From: Planctomycetota bacterium
GTDB lineage: Bacteria > Planctomycetota > Planctomycetia > Pirellulales > UBA1268
Direction: 5' to 3'
DNA: 64,000 nucleotides
NCBI GenBank assembly: GCA_016872555.1
Contig: VGZO01000009.1
Location: 1-64,000 of the forward strand
Part shown: piece by piece, positions 27,496 through 35,842 of the stretch
How the letters are laid out: each line of letters begins with the position of its first letter
How positions within the stretch are numbered: the stretch's first letter is position 1
Position numbers and translations under genes: made by a program
The notes under the pieces: generated by a model
The model's database searches: none
What the model saw: only the letters and a program-made list of their open reading frames with translations
Told to the model about the DNA's origin: nothing

Positions 27496-27567
27496 GCTCC
27501 GTAGCCAAGTGGCTAAGGCAGCGGATTGCAAATCCGCCATCGTCGGTTCGACTCCGACCGGAGCCTG
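27496..27567 (+). tRNA. tRNA-Cys (GCA)
   Basis: A complete cloverleaf: acceptor GGCTCCG/CGGAGCC, short D arm, anticodon stem GCGGA/TCCGC with loop TTGCAAA giving anticodon GCA at 27529-27531, and T arm GTCGG/CCGAC around TTCGACT. Base 27567 is T, the discriminator typical of tRNA-Cys. CCA is not encoded. It lies between gnd (divergent) and the beta-strand-repeat gene (convergent). Confidence 0.96.
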
Positions 27568-27674
27568 TTCTTCTCGCCCGCCCGCTTTCCCCGGGAATCG
27601 CCGGGGAAAGCCAGGGTGGTGGGCGCCACGGGCGATGCGGAGGAGTATTCGGGCCGACCGCGACGCTTCAGGTG

Positions 27675-29153
27675 TCAGCGGCGCGGGCGGCGACGCTCGC
27701 CGAGGCCGAGAATGCCGGCGAGAAGGGCCACCACGGCTCCCGTGCTGCCCGGGTCGATTTCCGGGATCGCAATCCCCGGGCCGACCACGAGCTGCAGGCC
27801 GCCGTTCTGGAAAAAGGCCTTGCGGCCGCCACCGAGATCGAAGGCGTTGGCAAACCCGAAGTTCGTGATGTTGCCGAACGTCGAGGTCGTCATGCCGATG
27901 AGCGTGTACGTACCGTCGGCAACCCCCGTCCAATCGATCGCCGAGGCATCGGCGTTGACGAGACTGCCGACGCCGAACGTGTTCGGCAGCGTCACCGCTC
28001 CGGCGACATCGAGCGTGGCCGACGGGTTGAAGATGAACTTGGCGGAGGTGGCCAGCGAGAGGCTGCCGGCAAGCGCGCCATCGCCGCCGATCCGGCCATT
28101 GTTCGGAGCGTTCACGGTCGTCAGACCGGTGCTCGAGGTCGTGCCGTTGATCAGCAGGCCGCCGGCGTTGACGACACTCGTCCCGGAGAACGACAGATTG
28201 CCACCGAGCGTGGTCAGCCCCGACCCCTGCTTGGTCAGCGAACCGCTCCCCAGCGCGATCGAATCGACGACGGTGACGTTTCCGGCACCGTCGAACAGGA
28301 GACTGAAGTTGTTGGCCGTGATGGCGTTGCCCGCGGGGACATCGAGCGTGAGGACCGTTCCGCCGGCCGCGCCGATCGAAGCGTCGGCTGCGAGCGTGAT
28401 CGGCCCCTGCCATGTGGCGAGGCCCGTGGCCAAACGCAGCGCGCCTCCGCCGGTTCCGACCTGACCGGAGCCGGAGAGGGTGAGTGGCTCGGCGACCGTG
28501 ATGCCCGCCGCGGGCTGCACCCGCAACTGGGCTCCGGCGGCGACGACCGTTCCGTCGACCGGGCTGCCGAGGGCGTTGGCAGTCGAGATCCCGAGGATTC
28601 CCACGGTGGCGGTCGTGTTGCCGGTGTAGGTGTTGTTGCCGCCGAGGCCGACGGGACCCGCTCCGGTCTTCGTGATCCCACCGCCGCCGCTGATGACGCC
28701 ACTGAGGGCCAGCAGGCCGGAGCTGGTCGAGGCGAACGTGAGGCCACCACTCGACGCCCGGAGGTCGACGTTGACGTTGTTTTGGGTTGACGACGTATTG
28801 GCGATGTCGGTGCCCGACGACGACAACTGCAGGGCATTGCCGTCGAGCGTGAATCCACCGGCCGCCAGCGTGATGCTGTCGAAGACCGTGTTGGCGGCGA
28901 ACGTGTTGGTGCTGGTCGTCCGGACGGTGCCCTGGAAGCGCAGCGCTTCGCCGGCGACCGGAGCAGTGTCGAGAGCCCAGTTGGCGGCGCTCGTCCAGTT
29001 GCCGTCGGCAGCGCCACCGTCCCACGTCCGTGTCTGGGCGTGGGCAGCGGTCGCCACCAGGGCGGCGACCAGCACGCAGGCGAGAGGCCCCGCCGAGCGA
29101 CGAGCCGACCGGCTGCTGTGCCCCGTTCCCGACGTTCCTGCGGCGATCACCAT
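27675..29153 (-). CDS. autotransporter-type beta-strand repeat protein with PEP-CTERM-like tail
   Basis: A 492-residue exported protein with a signal peptide ending ATAAHAQ, then Gly/Thr/Asn-rich repeats typical of the autotransporter-associated beta-strand repeat (SGVISGGGGITKTGAGPVGL, GGNNTYTGNTTATVG, LTKQGSGLTTLGGNLSFSG). The body is a predicted right-handed beta-helix. The end is PEIDPGS, a hydrophobic stretch and ERRRPRR, the layout of a PEP-CTERM sorting signal with PEIDP in place of the usual PEP. No autotransporter barrel is present. The start at 29153 gives the signal peptide its proper position. Likely a surface or matrix protein. Confidence 0.85.
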   Translation of the reverse strand: MVIAAGTSGTGHSSRSARRSAGPLACVLVAALVATAAHAQTRTWDGGAADGNWTSAANWALDTAPVAGEALRFQGTVRTTSTNTFAANTVFDSITLAAGGFTLDGNALQLSSSGTDIANTSSTQNNVNVDLRASSGGLTFASTSSGLLALSGVISGGGGITKTGAGPVGLGGNNTYTGNTTATVGILGISTANALGSPVDGTVVAAGAQLRVQPAAGITVAEPLTLSGSGQVGTGGGALRLATGLATWQGPITLAADASIGAAGGTVLTLDVPAGNAITANNFSLLFDGAGNVTVVDSIALGSGSLTKQGSGLTTLGGNLSFSGTSVVNAGGLLINGTTSSTGLTTVNAPNNGRIGGDGALAGSLSLATSAKFIFNPSATLDVAGAVTLPNTFGVGSLVNADASAIDWTGVADGTYTLIGMTTSTFGNITNFGFANAFDLGGGRKAFFQNGGLQLVVGPGIAIPEIDPGSTGAVVALLAGILGLGERRRPRR

Positions 29154-29457
29154 GATGCCCCCCCGGCGACGTTGAAGACCGGCCAGCCGCGACACCCGGA
29201 GGGCTCCGGGCCCATTCGCGGTACCTGACCGATGTCTGATCGGGGCAAATCGCGCGCCGCTGGCATCGCCGTCGTCGGATCTCACGGAAACGCGGCTTGG
29301 AATCGCGATCACGCCCTCCCCGTCGCTACAAACCACTCGCGGGGACCACCGAGAGAGTAGGGCAACCAGCACCAGCGCTGGCGTGGATCGCCCCACACAG
29401 CGGCTGAGACGTCAGGGGCACCTGGCAGCAGCGGCAAAACCGCAAGCCAGCCGTCGG
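29154..29457. other. intergenic region, 304 bp, no gene seen
   Basis: Between the DUF2294 stop and the beta-strand-repeat gene start, both on the minus strand. Open frames crossing it belong to shadow frames of DUF2294. It presumably carries the promoter and leader of the surface-protein gene; I see only a short CCGAT/ATCGG stem near 29230 and nothing I can name. Confidence 0.5.
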
Positions 29458-29856
29458 TCAGGAGAGCTTCGGCTGGCGTTTCTCGCGCGCCAGGCTGAAT
29501 ACGAACACTTCCTGGTCCAATTCCGGGGCGGTGTCGTGAAACATCCCCGCCGCCGTCCGACCGAGGGCGCCTGCGAGCTCGTCGATCAACTTCGGACACG
29601 CTCCGCGCATGATGTGGTCGCGCATCTGGCGGACCATCGAGCAGCCGCTCTTCCGCTCGTCGGGAAGCGCGACGAGCCGCTCCTCGGCAGCCGTGAGCAC
29701 GCCCTCGAGGAGCACGACCAACGTGACGCCCCGCAGCGTCGCCGTCACCGAACGCGGGCCGCGTCCGATGAGGTCGCTGATGAACCGCGAGATCAGCGTG
29801 CATGTCGCCGCTTCGAGCTCACCGACCGACTTGTCCATGCCGCGCTTCGTTGCCAT
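29458..29856 (-). CDS. DUF2294 family protein
   Basis: A 132-residue protein with the DUF2294 pattern: IGRGPRSVTATLRG, VVLLEGVLTAAEERL, DHIMRGACPKLIDELAGAL and a final strand EVFVFSLAR. No enzyme motif or membrane segment is visible. Function in the family is unknown. The start at 29856 (MATKRGMDK) fits the family N-terminus; an upstream ATG at 29940 would add a stretch unlike it. Base composition around it is lower in GC than its neighbours, hinting at acquired DNA. Confidence 0.72.
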   Translation of the reverse strand: MATKRGMDKSVGELEAATCTLISRFISDLIGRGPRSVTATLRGVTLVVLLEGVLTAAEERLVALPDERKSGCSMVRQMRDHIMRGACPKLIDELAGALGRTAAGMFHDTAPELDQEVFVFSLAREKRQPKLS

Positions 29857-30293
29857 GTCGTCTGCTCCTCGATCTGGAGGACAGACAAGCCTCGTCGATC
29901 CGTTCCGATGCCTTCCCCACCCAGGGCCGACGCTTGTCATCGTTCTGCGGCAAAACGCTACTCAGCGAGGTGGACAACCAATGTCCCGATTTCTCGTCAA
30001 TGCTTACAGTACCGCAAGGCATACCACCCAAGGACCCCCTAACGGTAGCCCGACTTTTTAGGGAATCAACCAAAAACACACGAGGAAACACAAAAAACAC
30101 AAGACACCAACACCCCACCCATGAGCGGGCGATGTGCGCGGTGTGGTGGTCAGCGCACATCACCTGGGCGTGCGCTTCAGTGCCCGAATCGCGGCTCCTC
30201 GCCTCCTCGTGGCCCCCGCCGCTGGCAGATCGGCCTGATGCCATACTCTTGCCAGGTGGCGCGCGCTGCCCGATCGCCCCCCGGACCGCCCTG
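29857..30293. other. AT-richer gene-free stretch with a hairpin
   Basis: 437 bp without a convincing gene. From about 29940 to 30125 the composition drops well below the surrounding GC, with an A/C-only run of AAACACA-like words at 30070-30120. It contains a perfect nine-base stem, GATGTGCGC (30131-30139) and GCGCACATC (30153-30161), around a 13-base loop. It separates the divergent DUF2294 and nadE genes, so promoters for both may lie here. No tRNA, transposase or known RNA was recognised. Confidence 0.55.
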
Positions 30294-32285
30294 ATGCCCC
30301 GCCACGGGTTCCACCGCATCGCCGTCTGCTCTCCGCCGGTGGCGATCGCCGATCCGGCGCGCAACGCCGCCGCGCTCGTGGCCCAGCTCGACCAGACCGC
30401 CGACGCCGACGTCGTCGTCTTCCCGGAGCTGGCCCTGACCGGCTACACGTGCGGCGACCTGTTTCGCCAGCGCCGTCTCCTCGATGCCGCTACCACCGCG
30501 CTCGACACCGTGCGGCGGGCGACGGCAGGCGCGCCGCGGATCGTGTTCGTCGGCATGCCGGTGGCGGCCGGCCCGGCGCTGTTCAATTGCGCCGTCGCCC
30601 TCCAGGGGGGCGCCGTGCGGGGTGTCGTCCCGAAAACGGCGATCCCGACCTACGGCGAGTTCTACGAGTCGCGCTGGTTTCGTGGGGCAGGGCAGGGGGA
30701 CCCCGCCGAGATCGACCTGTTCGGCGAGCCGGTCCCGTTCGGCACCGACCTGCTGTTCGCGGCCGGGGCGCTGGTGATCGCCGCGGAGATCTGCGAGGAC
30801 CTCTGGCTGCCGATCCCGCCGAGCAGCCATGCCGCCCTCGCCGGCGCCACGCTGCTGGTCAATCTGTCGGCCTCCAACGAGACCGTCGCCAAGCACGACT
30901 ACCGCCGGGCGCTGGTCGCCAACCAGTCGGGCCGCTGCGTCGCCGCCTACGCCTACGCCTCCGCCGGCCCCGACGAGTCGACGACGGACCTCGTCTTCGG
31001 TGGCCATTGCCTGGTCGCCGAAAACGGCCAGGTCCTCGTCGAGAGCCCGCGCGTCGGCCTCCCCGGCACCCCCGCCCGTGGCGGCTGGCTGGCCGGGGTC
31101 GACGTCGACATCGACCGGCTCGACGGCGAACGGCGCTTCATCTCCAGCTTCGGCGAGGCGGCACGGGCCGAGCAGCGGCTCTACCGGCACGTCCAGCTCG
31201 ACGCTCCGGCCGCCGACCTCGTCGGACTGGCCCGCCACGTCGACGGCCGGCCGTTCGTGCCGCGCGAGCCGGCGACGCTCGCTGCGCGCTGCGCCGAGGT
31301 GTTCGGGATCCAGTGCGCCGGGCTCGGGCGGCGGCTCGAGCACCTCGGCTGGCCCGAGGTGGTGCTCGGCGTGTCGGGGGGGCTCGACTCGACGCTCGCG
31401 CTGTTGGTGGCGGCGAAGACGTTTGCCGCCGCGGGGCGCGACGCCGCGCGGATCCGGGGGTTTGCCCTGCCGGGGTTCGGCACGACCCCCCGCACCAGCG
31501 GCAACGCCCGGGCGCTGATGGCCGGGCTCGGTGTGACCGCCGCCGAGATCGACATCCGCCCGGTCTGCCTGGAGACGTTCAAGGCGCTCGGCCACCGGCC
31601 GTTCGGGATCGACCCCGCCGGCCTCGACGTCGCCGGGCTCGAAGCCCGGCTGGCGAAGCTGCCGGCCGCCGCCCGCCACGACCTGGTGTTCGAAAACGTC
31701 CAAGCGCGCCAGCGGACGCTGGTGCTGATGAGCCACGGATTCGTCCTCGGCACCGGCGACCTGTCGGAACTGGCCCTCGGGTGGTGCACCTACGCCGGCG
31801 ACCAGACGAGCATGTACGGCGTCAATTCATCGGTGCCCAAGACGCTCGTGCGGTTTCTCGTCGAGCACGTGGCCTCGACCGAACACGCCGGGACGGCGCT
31901 GGAGGCCGTGCTCCGCGACATCGCCGCGACGACGATCTCGCCCGAGCTCCTCCCCCCGGGGCCCGACGGCGGCATCACCCAGTCGACCGAGGAACTGCTC
32001 GGTCCCTACGAGCTCCACGACTTCTTCCTGTGGGGCTTCGTCCGCTGCGGTTTCACGCCGGAGAAGCTCCTCTTCCTCTCCGACCACGCCGCGTTCTCGC
32101 GCGACTATCCCCGCGCCGAGCGCGAGCGGACGCTGGCGACGTTCCTGCGGCGCTTCTTCAGCCAGCAGTTCAAGCGCTCGGCGCTCCCCGACGGCCCGAA
32201 GGTGGGCTCGGTGAGCCTGTCGCCACGCGGCGACTGGCGGATGCCCTCCGACGCCGACGCGGCGTCATGGCTCGGGCGCGGCTGA
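30294..32285 (+). CDS. nadE: glutamine-dependent NAD+ synthetase
   Basis: Makes NAD+ from deamido-NAD using glutamine nitrogen. 663 residues in two domains. The N-terminal nitrilase-type glutaminase has Glu in FPELALTGY, Lys in VPKTAIPTYGEFYESRWF and Cys in AEICEDLW. The C-terminal synthetase has the ATP loop GVSGGLDSTLALL, GTGDLSELALGWCTY and the usual YGVNSSVPKTL. This is the long two-domain form, as in mycobacteria. The ATG at 30294 suits the family start. Confidence 0.96.
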   Translation: MPRHGFHRIAVCSPPVAIADPARNAAALVAQLDQTADADVVVFPELALTGYTCGDLFRQRRLLDAATTALDTVRRATAGAPRIVFVGMPVAAGPALFNCAVALQGGAVRGVVPKTAIPTYGEFYESRWFRGAGQGDPAEIDLFGEPVPFGTDLLFAAGALVIAAEICEDLWLPIPPSSHAALAGATLLVNLSASNETVAKHDYRRALVANQSGRCVAAYAYASAGPDESTTDLVFGGHCLVAENGQVLVESPRVGLPGTPARGGWLAGVDVDIDRLDGERRFISSFGEAARAEQRLYRHVQLDAPAADLVGLARHVDGRPFVPREPATLAARCAEVFGIQCAGLGRRLEHLGWPEVVLGVSGGLDSTLALLVAAKTFAAAGRDAARIRGFALPGFGTTPRTSGNARALMAGLGVTAAEIDIRPVCLETFKALGHRPFGIDPAGLDVAGLEARLAKLPAAARHDLVFENVQARQRTLVLMSHGFVLGTGDLSELALGWCTYAGDQTSMYGVNSSVPKTLVRFLVEHVASTEHAGTALEAVLRDIAATTISPELLPPGPDGGITQSTEELLGPYELHDFFLWGFVRCGFTPEKLLFLSDHAAFSRDYPRAERERTLATFLRRFFSQQFKRSALPDGPKVGSVSLSPRGDWRMPSDADAASWLGRG

Positions 32286-32295
32286 GGCGCGCGGC

Positions 32296-34437
32296 TCACT
32301 CCTTCGCGAAGCCGCGCTTCCGCATCAGGGCGTCGATCCCGGCGTCGCGGCCGCGGAAGGCGCGGTAGCCGTCGGCCGGGTCGATCGTGTTGCCGACCGA
32401 GAAGACGTGGTCGCGGAGCCGCTTGGCGACGCCCTTGTCCCACGCGCCCCCCGCCTCGGTGAACGCCTCCCAGGCGTCGGCGGTGAGGGTGTCGGCCCAC
32501 AGGTAGCTGTAGTAGGCGGCGGAGTAGCCGTCGCCGCCGAAGACGTGGGCGAACTGCGGCGTCCGGTGGCGCATCACGATCTCGCGCGGCATTCCGAGGG
32601 TGGCGAGGGTCTCGCGCTCGAAGCGGTCGGGGTCGATCGGCACGTCGCCGGCAAGGTGGAGCTTCATGTCGACCAGGGCGCTGGCGAGGAACTCGACCGT
32701 CCGGAACCCCTCGTTGAAGCGCTTGGCACGCTCGATCCGCGCGACCAACTCGCGCGGGATCGGCTGACCGGTGCGGAAATGGAGCGCGTAGCGGTCGAGG
32801 ATCTCGGGGGTCGAGAGCCAGTGCTCGAGGACCTGCGAGGGGAACTCGACGTAGTCGCGCGCCACCGCCGTGCCGGCCAGCGACGGGTAGCGGACCGCCG
32901 AACAGAGCCCGTGGAGGGCGTGGCCGAATTCGTGGAACAGCGTCGTGGCGTCGTCCCAGCTGACGAGCACCGGCTCGCCCGGCTCTCCCTTCACGAAATT
33001 GCAGTTGTTGGAGACGATCGTCGTCACCGCGTTATCGAACGCCTCCTGGGCCCGGTAGGCGCTCATCCACGCCCCCGAGCGCTTCCCGGTGCGGGCGTAG
33101 GGATCGAAGTACCACAGCCCGACGTGCTCCCCCGCCGGGTCGACCACCTCCCAGACGCGGACGTCGGGGTGGTAGACCGGCACGGCGCCGGGGGCGAGCG
33201 GCTTGAACGAGAAGCCGAACAGCTCCCGGGCCATGAAGAACATCCCCTCGCGCAGCTTCTCGAGCTGCAGGTAGGGGACGATCTCGCTCTCGTCGAGGTC
33301 GTACTTCGCGGCCCGCACCTTCTCGGCGTAGTAGCGGTAGTCCCAGGGCTCGATCGTGATCCCGGCCCCCTCGCGGTCGGCCGCGGCCTGCATGTCGGCC
33401 ACCTCCTCGCGGGCCCGGACGACGGCCGGCTTCCACACCGCCTCCATCAGCTCCAGCGCCCGCTCCGGCGTCTTGGCCATCGCGTGCTCGACGCGCCAGT
33501 GGGCGTGGGTCGGATAGCCGAGGAGCTTGGCCCGACGGGCACGGAGCGCGAGGATCTCGGCGATGATGGCATTATTGTCGGTGGCGCCGCCGCCGTCGCC
33601 GCGGTCGACGAACATCCGCCACACCTTCTCGCGCAGGTCGCGGCGCGGCGAGAAGGTGAGGAACGGCTCGACGCTCGAGCGCGTGTTCTGGATCGCCCAC
33701 TGCCCCGGTTTGCCGCGTGCGGCGGCGGCGGCCGCCGCCGCCGCCTTGACATCCGCCGGCAGCCCGGCGGTGTCGGCCTCGGCGGCGAGCACGATCGCCT
33801 GGTCGGTCTCGTCGGCGAGGAGGTTTTGGGCGAAGCGCGTCGACAGCTCGGCGAGCTTCTGGTTGATCGCCGACAGCTCCCGCTTGGCGGCGGCGTCGAG
33901 CTTGGCCCCGGCACGGACGAAGTCGGTATAGGTCAGCCAGGTGAGGCGCTGCTGCTCGGGCGAGAGGCCCGAGCGCTCACGGGCCTCGTCGACCGCGGCG
34001 ATCCGCGCGAACAGCTTCTCGTCCTGGAAGATCCGGTCGGCGAACGCGGCGAGCTTCGGCGCCATGCCGCGCTCGACGGCGCGAAGGGCGTCGTCACTCA
34101 TGCAGCCGGTGAACACGCCGTACACCGCCTGGACCCGCTCCATCGGCCGGGCGGACCGTTCCAGTTCAGCGATCGTGTTTTCGAACGACGGCGGCTCGGC
34201 CGCCGCGGTGATCCTGCCGATCGCCGTGAGCTGCTCGGCCATCGCCGCCTCGAGTGCCGGGGCGAAGTCGGCGGTCCGCACCCGGTCGAACGGCGGCACC
34301 CCGCCGTACGGGCCGCTCCACGGGGCGACCAGGGGATTCGTCGACGGCGGCTGGGCGACGGCGTGCATGGGCGGGGAGCACCAGGAGAAAAGGACCAGCG
34401 CGATCACGGTCACGGTCGGAACGCGATGGAGCGGCAT
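32296..34437 (-). CDS. M3 family metallopeptidase (Dcp/oligopeptidase A-like), exported
   Basis: Zinc peptidase of 713 residues with a signal peptide (hydrophobic about 9-27), so likely periplasmic. The zinc site is HEFGH in LFHEFGHALHGL, with the downstream Glu in DYVEFPSQVLEHW. Other family stretches are WRVEHAMAKTPE, YYAEKVRAAKYDLDE and VFGGDGYSAAYYSYLWAD. M3 enzymes cleave short peptides; the exported forms include peptidyl-dipeptidase Dcp. It follows the MFS gene by 37 bp on the same strand and converges on nadE with 10 bp between, which suggests scavenging of peptides. Confidence 0.94.
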   Translation of the reverse strand: MPLHRVPTVTVIALVLFSWCSPPMHAVAQPPSTNPLVAPWSGPYGGVPPFDRVRTADFAPALEAAMAEQLTAIGRITAAAEPPSFENTIAELERSARPMERVQAVYGVFTGCMSDDALRAVERGMAPKLAAFADRIFQDEKLFARIAAVDEARERSGLSPEQQRLTWLTYTDFVRAGAKLDAAAKRELSAINQKLAELSTRFAQNLLADETDQAIVLAAEADTAGLPADVKAAAAAAAAARGKPGQWAIQNTRSSVEPFLTFSPRRDLREKVWRMFVDRGDGGGATDNNAIIAEILALRARRAKLLGYPTHAHWRVEHAMAKTPERALELMEAVWKPAVVRAREEVADMQAAADREGAGITIEPWDYRYYAEKVRAAKYDLDESEIVPYLQLEKLREGMFFMARELFGFSFKPLAPGAVPVYHPDVRVWEVVDPAGEHVGLWYFDPYARTGKRSGAWMSAYRAQEAFDNAVTTIVSNNCNFVKGEPGEPVLVSWDDATTLFHEFGHALHGLCSAVRYPSLAGTAVARDYVEFPSQVLEHWLSTPEILDRYALHFRTGQPIPRELVARIERAKRFNEGFRTVEFLASALVDMKLHLAGDVPIDPDRFERETLATLGMPREIVMRHRTPQFAHVFGGDGYSAAYYSYLWADTLTADAWEAFTEAGGAWDKGVAKRLRDHVFSVGNTIDPADGYRAFRGRDAGIDALMRKRGFAKE

Positions 34438-34474
34438 CGATCGAGGCCTCGCGGAGGGGAAACGGCCCGGTCCG

Positions 34475-35773
34475 TCAGCGGACAGCTCCGGGAGTCGATT
34501 CGTCGGGCGGTTCGGGGAGGAGCCAGGCGACGGCCGCAGCCGGCAGGAAGAGCCACGCCGCGTAGAGCAGCGCCAGGCGATGGTCGCCGACCTTGGAAAA
34601 CAGCCCGAACACGACCGTCCCCGCGGCGGCGACGAGGCGGCCGATGTTGTAGCAGAATCCGGCGCCGGTGGTCCGCAGGAGCGTCGGGAACAGCGGCGGC
34701 AGGTACATCGTGAACAGCCCGAACACCCCCTGGCAGACGCCGATCGGCCCGAGCAGCCAAAACAGCTCGCCGTGGGGCCGGGGGCTCGAGTAGGCCAGGA
34801 GCATCGCGCCGAAGTACGCCACGCACAACAGCGCGATGGCGCGGCGGTAGCCGAAAGTCCGGGCGAGCAGCGCCGCGAGGAAGTTGCCGGCGATCGAGGC
34901 GACCATCACCAGGATCATCGCCTGGCTGGCGTAGCTCGTCTTCGCCGCCTCGGTCCAGCCGGCGAGGTCGGGATGATTGCGGAGGTGCTGGAGGTACCAG
35001 TACATGAACGCCCAGTGCGCCGTCAGCGACAGGCTGCAGACGACGATCGTGAGCAGCGTCGTGCGGCGGACGGCGCCGCGGAACAGGTCGGCCACGCCGG
35101 GGGCGGTTTCCGTGGCGCTCGCCCGGGCGGCGTGCCACTCCTCCGGCTCGGGGACCGCGCGGCGGATCCAGACGACGAGGAACGCCGGCAGGACGCCGAC
35201 GAGGAACACCGTCCGCGGCGCGAACGAGGCGAGGAGGATCCCCGCCACCATCGCCAGGACGACGCCGACGTTGACCGCCGATTGGAGGACCGCCGCCAGC
35301 CACGGCCGCCAGCGGCGCGGCCAGGTTTCCGAGATCAGCGCCGCCCCGACCGCCCATTCGCCACCGATGCCCAGCGCGGCGAGGAACCGGCAGATGAGCA
35401 GCTGCCACCACGTCTGGGCGAAGAACGACAGGCCGGTGAACAGGGCATAGGTGAGGATCGTGAGGTTGAGGGCGCGGGTCCGGCCGATCCGGTCGCCGAC
35501 CCGGCCGAAGAAGCCGCCGCCGAGCGCCCAGCCGACGAGGAACCCCGCCTGGATGATCGATGCGGTCCGGCCGACCGCGACGTCGCGCTGGTCGAGGCCA
35601 CCGAGCAGCTCGGCCACGAACGGCGGCGCGACGAGCGTGTAGAGGTGCATGTCGAGGCCGTCGAACAGCCACCCCAGCCAGGCGGCGATGCCGCTCTTCC
35701 ACTGCTGGGGCGACAGGTCGGCGAGGCTCTCGGCCTCGCGCCGGGTGGACGGGGCGGCGGAGTGGTCGGCCAT
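34475..35773 (-). CDS. MFS transporter (sugar/aromatic acid:H+ symporter type)
   Basis: A 432-residue inner-membrane carrier with about twelve hydrophobic helices. Motifs: WLFDGLDMHLYTLVAPPF in helix 1, GRVGDRIGRTRALN in the 2-3 loop, and RFLAALGIGGEWAVGAALI in helix 4. These resemble AAHS- or sugar-porter-type symporters; the substrate cannot be read from sequence. I chose ATG 35773 (MADHSAAPS) over 35821. It lies 69 bp after the DUF1501 gene. Confidence 0.9.
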   Translation of the reverse strand: MADHSAAPSTRREAESLADLSPQQWKSGIAAWLGWLFDGLDMHLYTLVAPPFVAELLGGLDQRDVAVGRTASIIQAGFLVGWALGGGFFGRVGDRIGRTRALNLTILTYALFTGLSFFAQTWWQLLICRFLAALGIGGEWAVGAALISETWPRRWRPWLAAVLQSAVNVGVVLAMVAGILLASFAPRTVFLVGVLPAFLVVWIRRAVPEPEEWHAARASATETAPGVADLFRGAVRRTTLLTIVVCSLSLTAHWAFMYWYLQHLRNHPDLAGWTEAAKTSYASQAMILVMVASIAGNFLAALLARTFGYRRAIALLCVAYFGAMLLAYSSPRPHGELFWLLGPIGVCQGVFGLFTMYLPPLFPTLLRTTGAGFCYNIGRLVAAAGTVVFGLFSKVGDHRLALLYAAWLFLPAAAVAWLLPEPPDESTPGAVR

Positions 35774-35842
35774 GAGAGGATCGTCCCGGGAGTCGAGGAA
35801 GCGTCGCGACGGCGGCGGCATCCGAAGGGAACGCGGGGGCCG

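Noticed and set aside
29309-29803. A 164-codon minus frame partly upstream of the DUF2294 stop
   Set aside because: It overlaps DUF2294 in another frame and lacks a ribosome site or motif, though its last 40 codons look less random.
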